Source of the DNA: Pictodentalium vernedei | Taxonomy: Eukaryota > Mollusca > Scaphopoda > Dentaliida > Dentaliidae | Reading direction: 5' to 3' | DNA: 64,000 bases | NCBI GenBank assembly: GCA_031216915.1 | Contig: CM062289.1 | Span: forward strand, 253,947,113-254,011,112 | Part shown: one piece after another, positions 11,542-22,751 of the stretch | Numbering within the stretch: the stretch's first letter is position 1 | Layout: each line of letters starts with the position of its first letter | Program-made: the position numbers and the translations under genes | The notes under the pieces: generated by a model | Seen by the model: the letters and a program-made list of their open reading frames with translations, nothing else | Databases searched by the model: none | What the model was told of the DNA's origin: nothing

Positions 11542-12612
11542 TCAGTCGTCCGTACCCGATGCTTCAGCGGAGTGTACCGACCCAGCGTCATCGGATAATT
11601 CCTGATCCGACAGAGATTCTGTCGTTTGCTGGGATGCTGCGATAAGTTGTACCATTTGGGATAGCCTGTCCGTCACTGAGGCCTGTGGAGTAGCGGTCTT
11701 ACGTTGCTTTGCCGCTGGAAGCTCCGTGTACGTTGACTCCTGCATACTTCTTTTATGCGAACGTCCGGAGTCTACAGGCCTCGTGTCCCTGGCTACCGGA
11801 TGGCGTGACCTGGTCGCCGTGGAATCCCTGATCGATGAAGCAGCCTGGATATCCGTGGTCACGTAGCCAATGTGCGGTCGTGTGCGCTGCCATGAGGATG
11901 AGGAAGCCTTGTCGACAGTCTCTCCGGACTGCCTATATAACGGAGCGTCCCGAGCGGCGGACGTATGCTCCGAATGCGAAACGTTTTGTACCACAACATC
12001 TGGTCCCAGATGTTGTTGTACGAGAGAGGGACCTCTCTCGCTCGAAGCCCGGATGGACCTGGACGAGCTAGGAACCGGACTAATTGGCTTCCTCCGTTCT
12101 CTCCTCTGATCCGTCGTCACTGGGTGTGCACTTTGTCTTATTATAGTGCTCACATCACCCAAATCTCCTTCCTGGACCGCAACGGACGAACCCGGCTGCC
12201 GAGCCATTCGATGAATGGTCGCTACACCGGGCGAGCTAGCGGACGCCAATGCCGTCGATCCTACTAGGGACCTCTTAGGCAATTGACGTATTTCCATGAG
12301 CACTTTTGCCGCTAGCTCTTCATTTAACTGTGACGACGGAGGCACACTTTTGGAAGACATCACGGAAACATCACCCTGTTCTTGTTCCTCTGAAATAGAG
12401 ATTGATAAACTAGAGTGACCCTGCGGAGAAAGGACCGGCATGGCCTTTTCCCCGCTAACAACATACCGTGACACACGTTTCCAATGTTTGTCATCCCAAT
12501 TGACACATACTGAACAGGAGTTAGTGCGAGTACACTGACTACAATTAATACAATGATTATGAAAGTCAGAGAAAGATTTCCTCTTATTACAATTTGAACA
12601 ATATCCTTTCAT
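11542..12612 (-). CDS. E1 Gag-like module with N-terminal seven-cysteine domain
   Basis: I take the ATG at 12612 as the start because the product then opens with MKGYCSNCNKRK. The first 44 residues form a cysteine cluster, C-x2-C-x12-C-x2-C-x2-C-x5-C-x2-C-x2-W-x4-W, also found with identical spacing at the start of the E3 Gag-like product. It is probably a zinc-binding domain. The remaining 300 or so residues are Ser/Arg-rich and look disordered. The open frame continues upstream of this ATG but loses the character of coding sequence. Confidence 0.7.
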   Translation of the reverse strand: MKGYCSNCNKRKSFSDFHNHCINCSQCTRTNSCSVCVNWDDKHWKRVSRYVVSGEKAMPVLSPQGHSSLSISISEEQEQGDVSVMSSKSVPPSSQLNEELAAKVLMEIRQLPKRSLVGSTALASASSPGVATIHRMARQPGSSVAVQEGDLGDVSTIIRQSAHPVTTDQRRERRKPISPVPSSSRSIRASSERGPSLVQQHLGPDVVVQNVSHSEHTSAARDAPLYRQSGETVDKASSSSWQRTRPHIGYVTTDIQAASSIRDSTATRSRHPVARDTRPVDSGRSHKRSMQESTYTELPAAKQRKTATPQASVTDRLSQMVQLIAASQQTTESLSDQELSDDAGSVHSAEASGTDD

Positions 12613-13459
12613 TGTGAAAAGAACACAAAAAGTCCTAGTACTCGCACCAACCCCTGAAAACAAAGATACATAATAACATGATCCATTAATATAGAAAAAA
12701 TAATTGAAATCAAAAAAAAATTTTGGAAAAAATATTTTTTCAGAAAAGCCCAAGTTTCTGAAAGTAACGCTGAGCCTCAATGGATCCCAAAAAGCCTAAG
12801 TGTGGACAAAAATTTGTAAAATATTACAAAAAAATTAATGCAACACTTACGTATAATAATAATAATGTATCTTGTTATGATTAAGCTAATACAAAGACAA
12901 GAAAATCCCTCTCAACAGAAACCGTTGTCAATGTAAACAAGAAGTGTATAAACACCAGAAACATGACTCCAGGCACTGATAACCATGGCCCAAAATCAGT
13001 TACCAATAACACACTATCTGATGCAAAACAGAGACTTCCAGGGAAGAAACTGCAGAACATCAGATGGTAGATGCAGAACACTACGCCTAAACACCCATGC
13101 TAAAACTCCCAAGAAATTTTAGTAATAATATTACAGAAAATATGCCAAAAGCATGGGAGAATAGCAAGGGGGGACTTAAAGGAAAGGGAGAGAGGAAACA
13201 CTGAACAGTTCAAGCAGTGTAACTTTATAGCAAGAATGACAACAACAGGCCCATGCCTCGAAATTAGGCAACATAACATAATTTCGTAAAAAAATTTTAG
13301 GTTACAGCCCTGATTATTTCCTGCCACTCATTTTTCCTCTCCTCCTTCTATTTCCTCTTTTGATCCACCATTTCTCTAATATTTATGTGTCTGGCATCAC
13401 TTAAACTGAGATTTACAAGCACAAATATCAGTCAGATGTGAACTGATAAAGGGCCAAAC

Positions 13460-13659
13460 AAAGAATGATAATTGGCGCCAATTTCGAGACCTCCTTGACA
13501 CTGCGCATGTGCAGTGGAGGAAAAGTATGGAGGACCATTCAGGACATGATTTTTTTTTTTTTGCAAATTTTGGGGATTGGGGGGCAAAATGTGTGTTTGG
13601 CCCTAGATTTTTGAGAATTAGCACCAACTATGTCTGGGTCATTGGTACAGTATAAAAAT
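13460..13659 (-). repeat. E1 inverted terminal repeat, window-right (element 5' end)
   Basis: Reverse complement of 6423-6651 at about 91% identity. It ends with ggtacagtataaaaat, which is copied (inverted) in the second half of the ICR. Transcription of a DIRS element starts within or near this repeat. Confidence 0.88.
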
Positions 13660-15180
13660 TTCCTCATTTTGAACTAAGTTATCATTCAGGCTCCCACAGT
13701 GAGCCCAAATATGGACCTTGGGACATGGCTTGAACAAACTTGAATCTCACCCCCCCTAAGGATGCTGTATACCAAATATCAAAACATTCTGACTGCTGGA
13801 TCTGAAGAAGATTTTGAAAGAAAATTCCTCATTTTGAACCAAGTTATAATTCAGGCTACCACAGTGAGCCCAAATATGAACCCAGGGACTTGGGTTGAAC
13901 AAACTTGCAAATCCCCCTAAGCATGCTGCATACCCAATATCAAAAGATTCTGCCTGCTGGATCTTCAGAAGAAGATTTTTACAGAAATTTGCCTGAAATG
14001 CACTTAGTTCAAATTTGGGCTCCTATACTGAGCCCAAATATGAACCCAGGGGGCCGATTTGAACAAACTTGAATCAGACCCACCCCACAATGTTGCATAC
14101 CAAATATCAAAAGATTCTGCCTGCTGGATCTGGAGAAGAAGATTTTGTAAGAAATTTGCCGGAAATGCACTAAGTTTGAAGTCAGGCTTCTATACCGAGC
14201 CCAAATGTGAAACCAGGGGGCCGATTTGAACAAACTTAAATCAGATCCACCCCACAATGTTGCATACCAAATATCAAAAGATTCTGCCTGCTGGATCTGG
14301 AGAAGAAGATTTTTTAAGAAATTTGCCTGAAATGCACAAAGTTCAAATTCGGGCTTCTATACTGAGCCCAAATGTGAATCCAGGGGGCCGATTTGAACAA
14401 ACTTGAATCAGATCCTCCCCACAATGTTGCATACCAAATATCAAAAGATTCTGCCTGCTGGATCTGGAGAAGAAGATTTTTTAAGAAATCTGCCTGAAAT
14501 GCACTGAGTTCGAATTTGGGCTTCTGTAGTGAGCCCAAATATGAATCCAGGGGGCAGATTTGAACAAACTTGAATCAGATCCATGCTGTATACCAAATAT
14601 CAAATGATTCTGCCCACTTGTGCAGGAGAAGATTTTTTAGTAATTTCTCTAATATACATAGGATGCTATCGGAGTTATGCCCCCTATGGAGCCCCAAGTG
14701 GGCATGTCCATTTCATTTGAACAAACTTGAATTGACAGATGGTAATGAACATCCAAACCAAGTTTCGAGCAAATCGACCACTTGTGCGGGAGAAGATTTT
14801 TTAGTAATTTCTCTAATATACATAGGATGCTATCAGAGTTATGCCCCCTATGGAGCCCCAAGTGGATTGACATATGGTAATGAACATCCATACCAAGTTT
14901 CGAGCAAATCGACCACTTGTGCGGGAGAAGATTTTTTAGTAATTTCTCTAATATACATAGGATGCTATCAGAGTTATTCCCCCTATGGAGCCCCAAGTGG
15001 GCATGTCCATTTCATTTGAACAAACTTGAATTGACATATGGTAATGAACATCCATACCAAGTTTCGAGCAAATCGACCTAGCAGTTTCAGAGGAGAAGTT
15101 GTTTCAAAAATGTTCACGACGCCGGATGGACGAACACGGACTGCAAGTGATAAGTTCAGCTCCCTTCGGTGAGCTAAAAA
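13660..15180 (+). repeat. Repeat R1 copy a, right part (tandem units and 3' hairpin terminus)
   Basis: It resumes the unit cut at 6422 ('ttcctcattttgaactaag'). It then holds about six units of 160-190 bases in two sub-types and two to three further units of about 135-170 bases built around 'gcgggagaagattttttag'. It ends with a gacgccggatggacgaac tract and the 3' stem agctcccttcggtgagct followed by aaaaa. Open frames across this stretch on both strands repeat with the units and are not genes. Confidence 0.85.
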
Positions 15181-15510
15181 TCCAAACACGATATGCCACA
15201 GGCATATCCCGAAAGCTGTAGGCCTGTGCTGGTGGGAGGGTTTGGGAGGGAACTGTAGAGTTATGCCCCTTCTGTTGGCAACAGACTTCAAAGTCCCGAT
15301 AAAATTATCAAGGAAACAGAAATACCCAATCACTAGAAATATAGAGTTGTGCCTCTTCTGTTGGCAGCATTGCGTATAAGAGTTGTGCCTCTTCTATTGG
15401 CAGCACTGCATATAGCGGTGAATAGGTCCAGAATTTATTCGGCTGTGGCCCCATCATACATCCGGCCGCAGTGCATTTCAATTTCCACAAACTGTAACAT
15501 GCTTCTAATT
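15181..15510. other. Short non-coding stretch with two near-direct repeats
   Basis: No gene is visible. A phrase of about 25 bases around 'gttgtgcctcttct..ttggcagca' occurs at 15349-15371 and 15381-15406, and a third diverged copy lies at 15252-15285. This is a small degenerate tandem repeat. Confidence 0.5.
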
Positions 15511-15643
15511 ATGCTTACAGTAGTCCAAACATGGCCTGAAAGTCTGTAATATAATTTTTTGGTTTGGTGCGTGCTTTCAAGGATGTACCAAACCAAAAAA
15601 TTATATTATGGACTTTCAGGCCATGTTTGGAGTATGCTTACAG
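15511..15643. mobile_element. Hairpin MITE with 10-bp flanking direct repeats
   Basis: A 113-base foldback (15521-15633) has arms of about 45 bp at 15523-15567 and 15587-15631, almost perfectly complementary (tccaaacatggcctgaaagt is the outer arm). The sequence atgcttacag flanks it on both sides (15511-15520 and 15634-15643), consistent with a target-site duplication of about 10 bp. The family is unknown; it encodes nothing. Confidence 0.75.
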
Positions 15644-15792
15644 CTTAATAATAAGCACAAATTTAATATCTGTATGTGTCCTTCTTTCTGACGAGGTATC
15701 AAATATGCCGATCATTGAAAAGTTGGTTAAACGATGGATCGTTTTGGTTAACCGATAGTCCATTCGTGTTAATTTTTGTTTGTGTAACCTTT

Positions 15793-15908
15793 ATGGGAAC
15801 GGAACGATCGTTTGATGGATTGTTGAGGCCTGCCGATGCAGATAAACAAGCAGATAAATCTTCAACTTCCATTGTAAATTCTCATCTTAGCAGATCAACG
15901 TCTCCTAA
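15793..15908 (+). CDS. Possible first coding exon (low confidence)
   Basis: An ATG opens a 38-codon reading frame (MGTERSFDGLLRPADADKQ...) that ends at a possible donor, CCTAA|GTACAT. The composition (Ser, Asp, Lys, Arg; few hydrophobics) looks like a disordered N-terminus. The start context is poor (t at -3, G at +4), and no downstream exon was recognised. It could be chance. Confidence 0.2.
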
Positions 15909-16164
15909 GTACATAACTGAGCAAAATAGTTAGAATACATTATGTGGCATGTGATAGGATGAGAAATGAAAACTTGTTTGTAGAAAAAAACAATGAGAAT
16001 CAAATTCAATTCTTGCAAAATCTTCAATTGATTTGTGAAATCTGATTTGAAGTCCAATGCAGTAACAACTGAGCCACCGTGCTCCCATTTCATTCATATT
16101 CTGTGGATGGGTTTCATATTATCTGTGAAGTGAAATCATCTTGCCTGTATGGATTTGCTTTGTC

Positions 16165-16208
16165 AAAATTTTTGGAAGAGTGCCTACAAGCACTCTTTCA
16201 TAAATTTT
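16165..16208. repeat. Hairpin with CACTCT stem, copy 1
   Basis: The arms aaaatttttggaagagtgc and gcactctttcataaatttt face each other around a 6-base loop. The stem tip (agagtg...cactct) and the AT-rich lower stem resemble the hairpin at 32078-32136. Confidence 0.6.
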
Positions 16209-16552
16209 AAGAAGGCAAGAACATGTAAACAAACTTTTCCAACCAAAAATAATTCACCACTCCACCAGTTATGAATTGAAACTGATTCCCAAAGCTGGAG
16301 TTTGCAAGAATCAATACTAACATATATTCTGATGAATCTGGACAAATTTTGAAGGCCTGTATAATTTTCTCTTACTGATTGTGTTTTGTGACACATTATT
16401 TCCACTGATTATGTATGATATGCTTGGGAAAATCAAACTTCTTATGGAGAAAACTGGTCACAAATAATAAAGGGAAAGGTGAAACTTATTCAGTATCTAA
16501 GCTTTCTATTGATTCTCTACAGTACATAGTATATGATTTATATATCTATTTT

Positions 16553-16790
16553 TTATTAACTGGTATTTAAGGTCACATACTTCTGCACAATGGCTAATTG
16601 TGACTGCAACATGGGGATAAAGCCAAGTTTAGTAAATCTTTAGTACCCAAGTTACCCATTATAGAGGACTCCCACTCCAAGCATTGGTGACTGGGTCCCA
16701 ATTTATCAGTAAAACCAAGTTTGTTTACCACAATGAAGAAGAACTCACTCCATGGGGAGAGTGGATGATTTAGCACTTGTCCAAACAGTG
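16553..16790 (+). repeat. Dispersed repeat R5, copy a
   Basis: It shares 'ggtcacata', 'gcacaatggctaat', 'agcattggtgactgggtcc' and 'cagtaaaac' in the same order with copies at 31690-31905 and 59023-59240. It is about 220-240 bases, non-coding and starts after 'ggtatttaagg'. The class is unknown (SINE-sized, no A/B boxes seen). Confidence 0.7.
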
Positions 16791-17875
16791 AATCAACATC
16801 TAGAGGCAGGATAAACTAATTTACCAGTGCAAACTTGAGAAATCTACAGTCAAAGGACTAGCAGGTATACTACCTGGTGGTCAATGAGCTGCAAATTTGC
16901 ATTTGTGGTTCACAAGTTTCTACTGGTCTTGCAAGTAAAAGTATCACCTGGATGGCTGCCAAATACCAAATTACTCTGCAACAGCACTGATGGCGATTGC
17001 ATTAAAATGTAATGATTACGATTGTAAGTCAGTCTAGATTAATGATTCAGCATATAGCACTATACTTTCTTTTTCCTTTTCCAAGCACAAAATCTAGGGT
17101 GGTTTGTCTTGAATAACAAGAGGCCCCACAGGGCCTGAAGCGCTCATCTTGAACAGAACGCAATTTAAACAGAGTCCAAGAATGAGTCTACATCAAGCAA
17201 GCCATCTCCATAGGCTACACTGTCAATCCTCGAGTCCCTCAGGAGTGACAAAAATAATCTGGGCATCATGCCTTTTCTTCAGTTGATCATAAAGTAAAAT
17301 GCAGAGCTCCCCTTTGAAGCCCCTTGTAAAACCTATGTGGATTAATCTTAGTTACACACCTCTAGAGGGTACTGAATACAAAATTTTTACTTCTTCAGCA
17401 AAATGGCCAATTCCGGCTCCCATAGAGAGCCCAAATATTAACCCAGGCTCTTGATTTGAACACAGTTGAATCTGACTTCCCTAGAGATGTTGTGTACCGA
17501 ATATGAAAGCATTCTGACTGTTGGATCTGAAGAAGAGAAATTGTAAAGAAATTTCTTCGAATTGCACTAAGTTCAAATTTGGGCTACCATAGCGAGCCCA
17601 AATATTAACCTATGGATCCGATTTGAACAAACTTGAATCTGCCCCCCCTAGAGATGTTGCATACCAAATGTGAAAGCATTCTGACGAGTGGATCTGAAGA
17701 AGATTTTTGAAGAAATTCCCTCATATTGTACTAAGTTAAATTTCATGTTCCCATATGGAGCCCAAATATTAACCTAGGCACTCGAATTGAACAACCTGGA
17801 ATCTGACAACACCCCCCCCCCCACCCCCCCACCCCCCTTAGAGATTTAGAGATGTTGTATACCAAATATCAGGGA

Positions 17876-18570
17876 TGAGAACAGAGAGCTTCAAAAAGAG
17901 AGGGAAAGGAAAATCTCGCCGAGCGCAGCGAGGCGAAGGCTCTTAGGCCGGGGGTCTGGGGGCCGCCTAGGCCCCCAGAAGCTCTGGGGTAAAGGAAGCC
18001 ATTTCCTGCATTCTCAGCATTTTCCATGAAGGAAACTTGCATCTCAACAGACACTCTTCTCTCCCCGCAAATAGCTGATTTTTATTAAAATCAGTCACTC
18101 TGTGGAGAGAACAGTGTCGGTTGTGGTAGTTTGAAGTTGACAGCTTCTTTCGATGAATTTATTTCTGGCATTTTCTCAACCGGTTTCAATTCGTTCGGTT
18201 GTGCAACAGAAGTTTTTTTGCTTGCGCCAAAAAAATGTTCTTTCAAAGAATAAGTGTCTGACTGCGATGACAAATGTTTTTATGTTTTTCGCTTTTACAA
18301 TGATCAACAAGTGCTGGCACACCCCGATTTCCATACTTGACCATTTTGTATGAACAAATGCTGCATACCACATGACCTGGCAACGCGACTTTCCGAAAGA
18401 AATCTCCCAGTATTATTTCAGTAACAGGTTTTCCAGGAATAGAAACTGGAATTTTCTTCTCTAACCATTCCCACCAAAATTTTTCTTTCTGGTCTTTATC
18501 AAGGTCACGAACTTTATGTTCATCCTTGGCATCGAGAATTTTCAAAGTTGATTCCGCCATGATTATGTCT
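17876..18570 (-). mobile_element. hAT-type transposon remnant nested in R1
   Basis: The segment begins abruptly inside an R1 unit with a GC-richer stretch (gcgcagcgaggcgaag, then a palindromic gggggccgcctaggccccc at about 17960-17979). It leads, on the minus strand, into the zinc-finger frame at 18243-18560. The transposase core is absent, so this is a 5'/3' remnant or an internally deleted copy. Its outer limits are uncertain. Confidence 0.5.
18243..18560 (-). CDS. N-terminal zinc-finger portion of a hAT/ZNF862-like protein
   Basis: A 105-codon frame from an ATG. The product opens MAESTLKILDAKD, has KFWWEWLEKKIPV at about residues 28-39, and a BED/TTF-like finger C66-x2-C69-x17-H87-x5-H93. 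The phrase RGVPALVDHCKSEKHKN is typical of the DNA-binding N-terminus of ZNF862-like hAT proteins. Just past residue 97 the plausible continuation (SDTYSLKEHFFGASKK...) lies in an overlapping frame (18091-18273), so a frameshift ends this frame early. No transposase domain follows. Compare the fingers at 4270-4385, 47329-47541 and 56974-57385. Confidence 0.6.
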   Translation of the reverse strand: MAESTLKILDAKDEHKVRDLDKDQKEKFWWEWLEKKIPVSIPGKPVTEIILGDFFRKVALPGHVVCSICSYKMVKYGNRGVPALVDHCKSEKHKNICHRSQTLIL

Positions 18571-19027
18571 TTAATTTATGCACAAACTCGGGTATCAAAA
18601 GTACGCGCCCTCCAATTGGACGTTATTTTCTTCTGTCCCCAACAACGTCCAATCAAAATACGCCTCACAAAATTGTTGCTCTTTTGGTCGGGGGAAATCC
18701 TGTACAACTTGAGTATATCTGTTTATTTTCAAACCCGTGTCAACTTGTTCCAAAAAATTTGTCCCCGAAATTGGACGAGGATGGGCACACAAAGCGTTAA
18801 AATATAATGAAGAAAGAAAACAATTGATAACTGTATAGGCCTACAAATTCCAATGTCAATTACATTTGATATACACTGAAACTTGTATAAAAGCTGTTTC
18901 CTTCCATTATAATTTGAACGCCTGTGTGACCCTACTCGCCCAATTTTTTTTTTGGGGGGGGTGGGGGGGGATGGGGGGGGGGGGGGGGGACTTATTGGTA
19001 CGAGTTGATGCTCCCAAACCGCCAAAA

Positions 19028-19582
19028 TAATAAACTAGAAAAACTGTGAGCACTGCTCACTAAATGATACCACCCACTCCCACCAAGAAACATTTTACAA
19101 CAGTAAAAGTGTGTTTAATGTAGAGAGCACAAACACTGACACCCCCCCCCCCAAAAAAAAAAAAAAAATAAAAATACCTGAAAGCAGAATAGAAGGTGCA
19201 CATCTATAATGTATATAAAAGAATGTCTGAGAGTTTCAATGAAATTCGCCCACTGGTATAAGAGGAGTAGCGGATAGCAGGAGTGTACCCCCCTAAAGCA
19301 TCACAACAATTTGGCTAAGTTCATTTCGCCCTTTGGGAAAGAGTAAAAAATAAAAATACCTGAAAGCAAAATAGGAGGTGCACATCTATAATGTATAGAA
19401 AAGAATGCCTGTAAGTTTCAATGAAATCCACCCACTGGTTTAAGAGGAGTAGCGGATAGCAGATGTGTACCCCCAAAGCGTCACGGACGTACGGATGTAC
19501 GGAAGTACGGACGTACGGACGTACGTAAGTACGGACACCATGAATGCTATATACCGCCCACTTTTCAAGTGGGTGGTATAAT
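19028..19582 (+). repeat. Dispersed repeat R7 with hairpin 3' end
   Basis: It starts actagaaaaactgtgagc, has gataccacccac as a 5' subterminal repeat, and contains two tandem units of about 180 bases (aaaatacctgaaagca... to ...ggagtagcggatagcag at 19171-19283 and 19346-19464). It then has a ggacgtacggacgtacg tract and ends with the hairpin accgcccactt-tt-caagtgggtggt. The design parallels R1 and R2 with unrelated sequence. Confidence 0.75.
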
Positions 19583-20245
19583 AAGCTGGGGCGTTCGATC
19601 ACTGTATCAATTTCAGAAATATTTTTTTGGACCACCGGCGCTGTGTTTTAAATTCCAAGAAATTATGGCGTAATATCCTCTAAAACCCAGCGACAGTGAA
19701 TCAGGATGATTCCTACCCTAATACATGTATCTGGCCCATTCGCACTGAAACAAATGGGTACGAAAAGGCAAGGCATTTGGTAATGAAACATTCAGAATGT
19801 ATACAAACTGCCTTTTCGCCCTGGGTCACTTTTCGGGGGACGTAAATTTACAACAGGTGAATATGATTCAGGCCACTGTCACTTGCGGTTGGGGGGGGGG
19901 GGTGCACTGATAGCTTGGCAGGGAGCGGGGCGTTTCGGCCCTTTACCAGTTCGGCCCCGGGATGTTTCGACCTCAGGACGTTTCGGCCTCGATATTTTGG
20001 AAAAATGGGGATGGTCACAGCCTCGACAGGTGGGAGGTTTCGGCCCCAATCGAGGCCGAAACGTCACGAAAAAATGCCGAGGACGAAACGTCCCGAGCCC
20101 GATGAGACCCTGGGCCCTTTGGCAAACATCTGTAGGAAGGCGAGTATCAACGTTTTAAAAACGTTTTCTAACCCTGATTATCGAGAGTAGAGTACTTAGA
20201 GTACTCATTCCCGTCGACGGTTAGAGAACAGAGCCTCTACGTTAC
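19583..20245. other. GC-rich patch with repeated TTTCGGCC motif
   Basis: Positions 19883-20130 are clearly GC-richer than the surroundings and repeat gtttcggcc and its complement ggccgaaac at least five times, separated by 20-60 bases. Open frames on both strands here reflect this composition. It is not recognised as a known element and shows no coding homology. A poly-G run precedes it. Confidence 0.55.
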
Positions 20246-21371
20246 TGCCCCTTTGGGACCATCATCTGACCCTCATAACAAGGATGTATACCAAACATTA
20301 AAAGATTCTGACTGGTGGTTCTGAAGAAGAAGATTTTTAAAGAATATTCCCCATATTAACCTATGTTAAAACTTTGGGCTCCTGTAGAGCCCAAATATGA
20401 ACAATGAGCTTTATTTCAACAAACTTTTATCTGTCCCCCCCCCCCCCCCCCCCCCCACCTCCCCCCTCCTATGAATGCTGTATACCAAATATCAAAAGAT
20501 TCTGATGATTGGTTCTGGAGAAAAGATTTTTTAAAATTTTTGCAAATATGCTGACTCAGCATTTTTTCGATGCCCATTACAGAACACCCTAACATAACCA
20601 ATGGCAATTTCTTTTTTACTATTCAATTCTACTGGTCCTAAGAATACTTCATGCCAAATAACAGCTCTCTGTTTCATGTGGTTTGGGAAATATGGGGCAA
20701 TTGAAAATATTTCTATTTTTAGCTCCCAGGTTCCCATCGAGATGCGGGAATTTTGTTTTTTTTGCATGGGTCAAGTACTTATGACCCAATAATACCACAA
20801 ACCAAATTTGGTTCATACCGGACCATCGGTTCAGAAAATAGAAATTTTGGGCGGGGCCAAAACTCTTAGCCCTCCTGTTACAAAGCCAAATATTACTTTA
20901 CGAACTTCGTTTGAACAAACTTGATTCTACACCTCATATGGAAGCTCCATAGCAAATATCAAGTCATTGTACACACTGGTTCTTGAGAATATTTTTAAAA
21001 TATTTTGGAGATTTTCCCCCACTCCCTCCCTATGGGGCTGGGCATGTTGAGTTGAACAAAAATGAAATGCCCCTTTGGGACCATCACTCACACAAACTTT
21101 CACTTGAATTGGCCCAGTGACTTTGGAGGAGAATACTAAAACATGCTGTTGACGGACAACGGACAACGGACGACAGACGACGGACGAAGACCGATGAGAT
21201 TAGCTCAGCTTGACTTTGTCAAGATGAGCTAAAAATGGCCCATACCAATATTTCATATTCGAAATGGTAGGAAGACAAAATTTATTAAGAATGAACAAGT
21301 AGAATGAACAAAACCTGCAGGCAAAATTTACCTGTGATTTGTTCATGAGCCAACTGCTTGATTTTCAATGA

Positions 21372-22594
21372 AATGAAAGTGTTAATGACACAGTAGCTCA
21401 ACTTGTGTAAGACATGTTCATGTATAGTATGTGACAAAGCAATGACACACATCTAGGTAATGACCTGATAACAAAGGTACATGTAAAGTATTGTAAAGGT
21501 CTGTACATAAATACTGACCATAGCCTGTAACAAATGTACAGGTAAAGTATTGTAAAGGTGGGTGACAGTTAGATGCCTCTAGCCAGAGCCGTATTGAAAT
21601 GTGCACTTACTGTGTATATGCAGCACTGAATAAATCAAAGTTTGTCTAATTGGCCATCGGTGGCCATCTTAAAATTTCAGATCGCAACCAAAAACACTTG
21701 TTCTTGTCATAAGGTGATAACAAAGGTACCCAAGAAGTTTCAGGAAGATCGGTTCATAAACACAGCCTCTAGCCAGAGTCGTATTGACATGTGTACTAAC
21801 TGTGTATAAGTAGCACTGAATAAATCAAAGTTCATCTAATTTACATAATTCATGCACGAGAAAAAAACCCATATTATATGTGATGTATTCTTTGTTACTA
21901 AAGATTCATACAAAAATTTATTCAAATCAGAACCTTCATATAGAAGTTCTGTACAAAAAACTGATTGCACCTAATTTTGGTATAAAATGGCTGCTGGCAG
22001 CCATCTTGAATTTTGGACCACATCCAAAAACATTTGTTCTCGTCCCAAGGTGATAACAAAGGTACCCAAGAAGTTTCGTGAAGATCAGTTCATAAATACA
22101 GCCCCCTAGCTCGAGCCGTATTGACATGTGCATTTACAGTGTATAAGAAGCACTGAATAAATCAAAGTTCATCTAATTTGCATAATTTATGCATGAGAAA
22201 ACAACCCGTATTATATGTGATGTATTCCATTTTACTAAACATTCATACAAAAATTTATTCAATTCAGAACCTTCATATAGAAATTCTGTACAAAAAACTG
22301 ATTGCACTAATTTAGGTACAAAATGGCTGCCAGTGGCCATCTTGAAGTTCTGTACAAAAAACTGATTGCACTAATTTAGGTACAAAATGGCTGCCAGTGG
22401 CCATCTTGAATTTTGGACTGCACCCAAGAACACACGTTCTCGTCCCACGGTGATAACAAAGGTACCCAAGAAGTTTTGTAAAGATCGGTTCATAAATACG
22501 GCCTCTAGCCCGAGCAGTATTGAATTGTTGATGGACGGACAGATGGACCATGACATAACCTCAAGTTTGACTACGTCAAAGTTGAGCTAAAAAT
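21372..22594 (+). repeat. Repeat R2 copy a
   Basis: The 5' end aatgaaagtgttaatgaca contains a short palindrome, followed by gtagctcaactt. The body has tandem units with 'aaaatggctgc..gtggccatctt', 'ggtgataacaaaggtaccc' and 'agaagtttcgtgaagatcgg', and the 3' end is the stem tttgac-tac-gtcaaagttgagct plus aaaaat. The subterminal agctcaactt / aagttgagct are inverted partners. It encodes nothing. It probably belongs to the same broad non-autonomous class as R1 (inference). Confidence 0.8.
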
Positions 22595-22751
22595 GATATT
22601 CATCACAGCATAGAACTAACATGTCAAAACTGAAAATATCTCTCTTGCCCTTTTGTAGTTATGAAAAAGTGGAGCAGATATGAAGATACATGGACAGACA
22701 CAGACAGACAGATGGATAATTATCTCTAATGAACTTTAACTTAATACTCAC

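Larger units (their letters stand above)
6423..13659 (-). mobile_element. DIRS-type tyrosine-recombinase retrotransposon E1
   Basis: A 7.2-kb element inserted in a tandem unit of repeat R1, which it splits cleanly with no evident target duplication, as expected for recombinase-mediated insertion. Read on the minus strand it holds a cysteine-rich Gag-like product, a second Gag-like segment, reverse transcriptase-RNase H, tyrosine recombinase, an internal complementary region, and inverted terminal repeats. This is DIRS-1 anatomy. The terminal repeats are about 91% identical, but in DIRS elements the two repeats need not be homogenised, so this is a weak clock. The coding modules are long and mostly open; the copy looks lightly damaged, with perhaps two to four breaks. 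Its terminal sequences differ from those of E2 and E3, so it is a separate lineage. Confidence 0.9.
17114..21235 (+). repeat. Repeat R1 copy b, interrupted by nested insertions
   Basis: It starts with aacaagaggccccacagggcc and gcgctcat, and has tandem units to about 17875 and again from about 20245. It ends with a ggacaacggacgacagacga tract, the stem agctcagcttgac-ttt-gtcaagatgagct and aaaaat. Between the two parts lie about 2.3 kb of foreign sequence: a hAT zinc-finger remnant, repeat R7 and a GC-rich patch. A long poly-C run (about 20436-20457) sits in the right part. Confidence 0.8.

Noticed and set aside
12613-12780. N-terminal extension of the E1 Gag-like frame
   Set aside because: The upstream part is Phe/Tyr-rich AT translation; the cysteine domain begins right after the ATG at 12612, as it does in E3.
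14009-15333. Repetitive open frames on both strands with internally repeated peptides
   Set aside because: They recur with the R1 tandem units and have no independent coding signal.
17190-17230. Minus-strand VAYGDG resembling the AYGQ that precedes the kinesin P-loop exon
   Set aside because: It lies on the wrong side of the kinesin exon for that role, lacks the Gln and a following donor, and sits inside an R1 unit.
19879-20190. Overlapping frames of 60-90 codons on both strands
   Set aside because: Product of GC-rich, CpG-rich composition with repeated TTTCGGCC; no domain or splice context.
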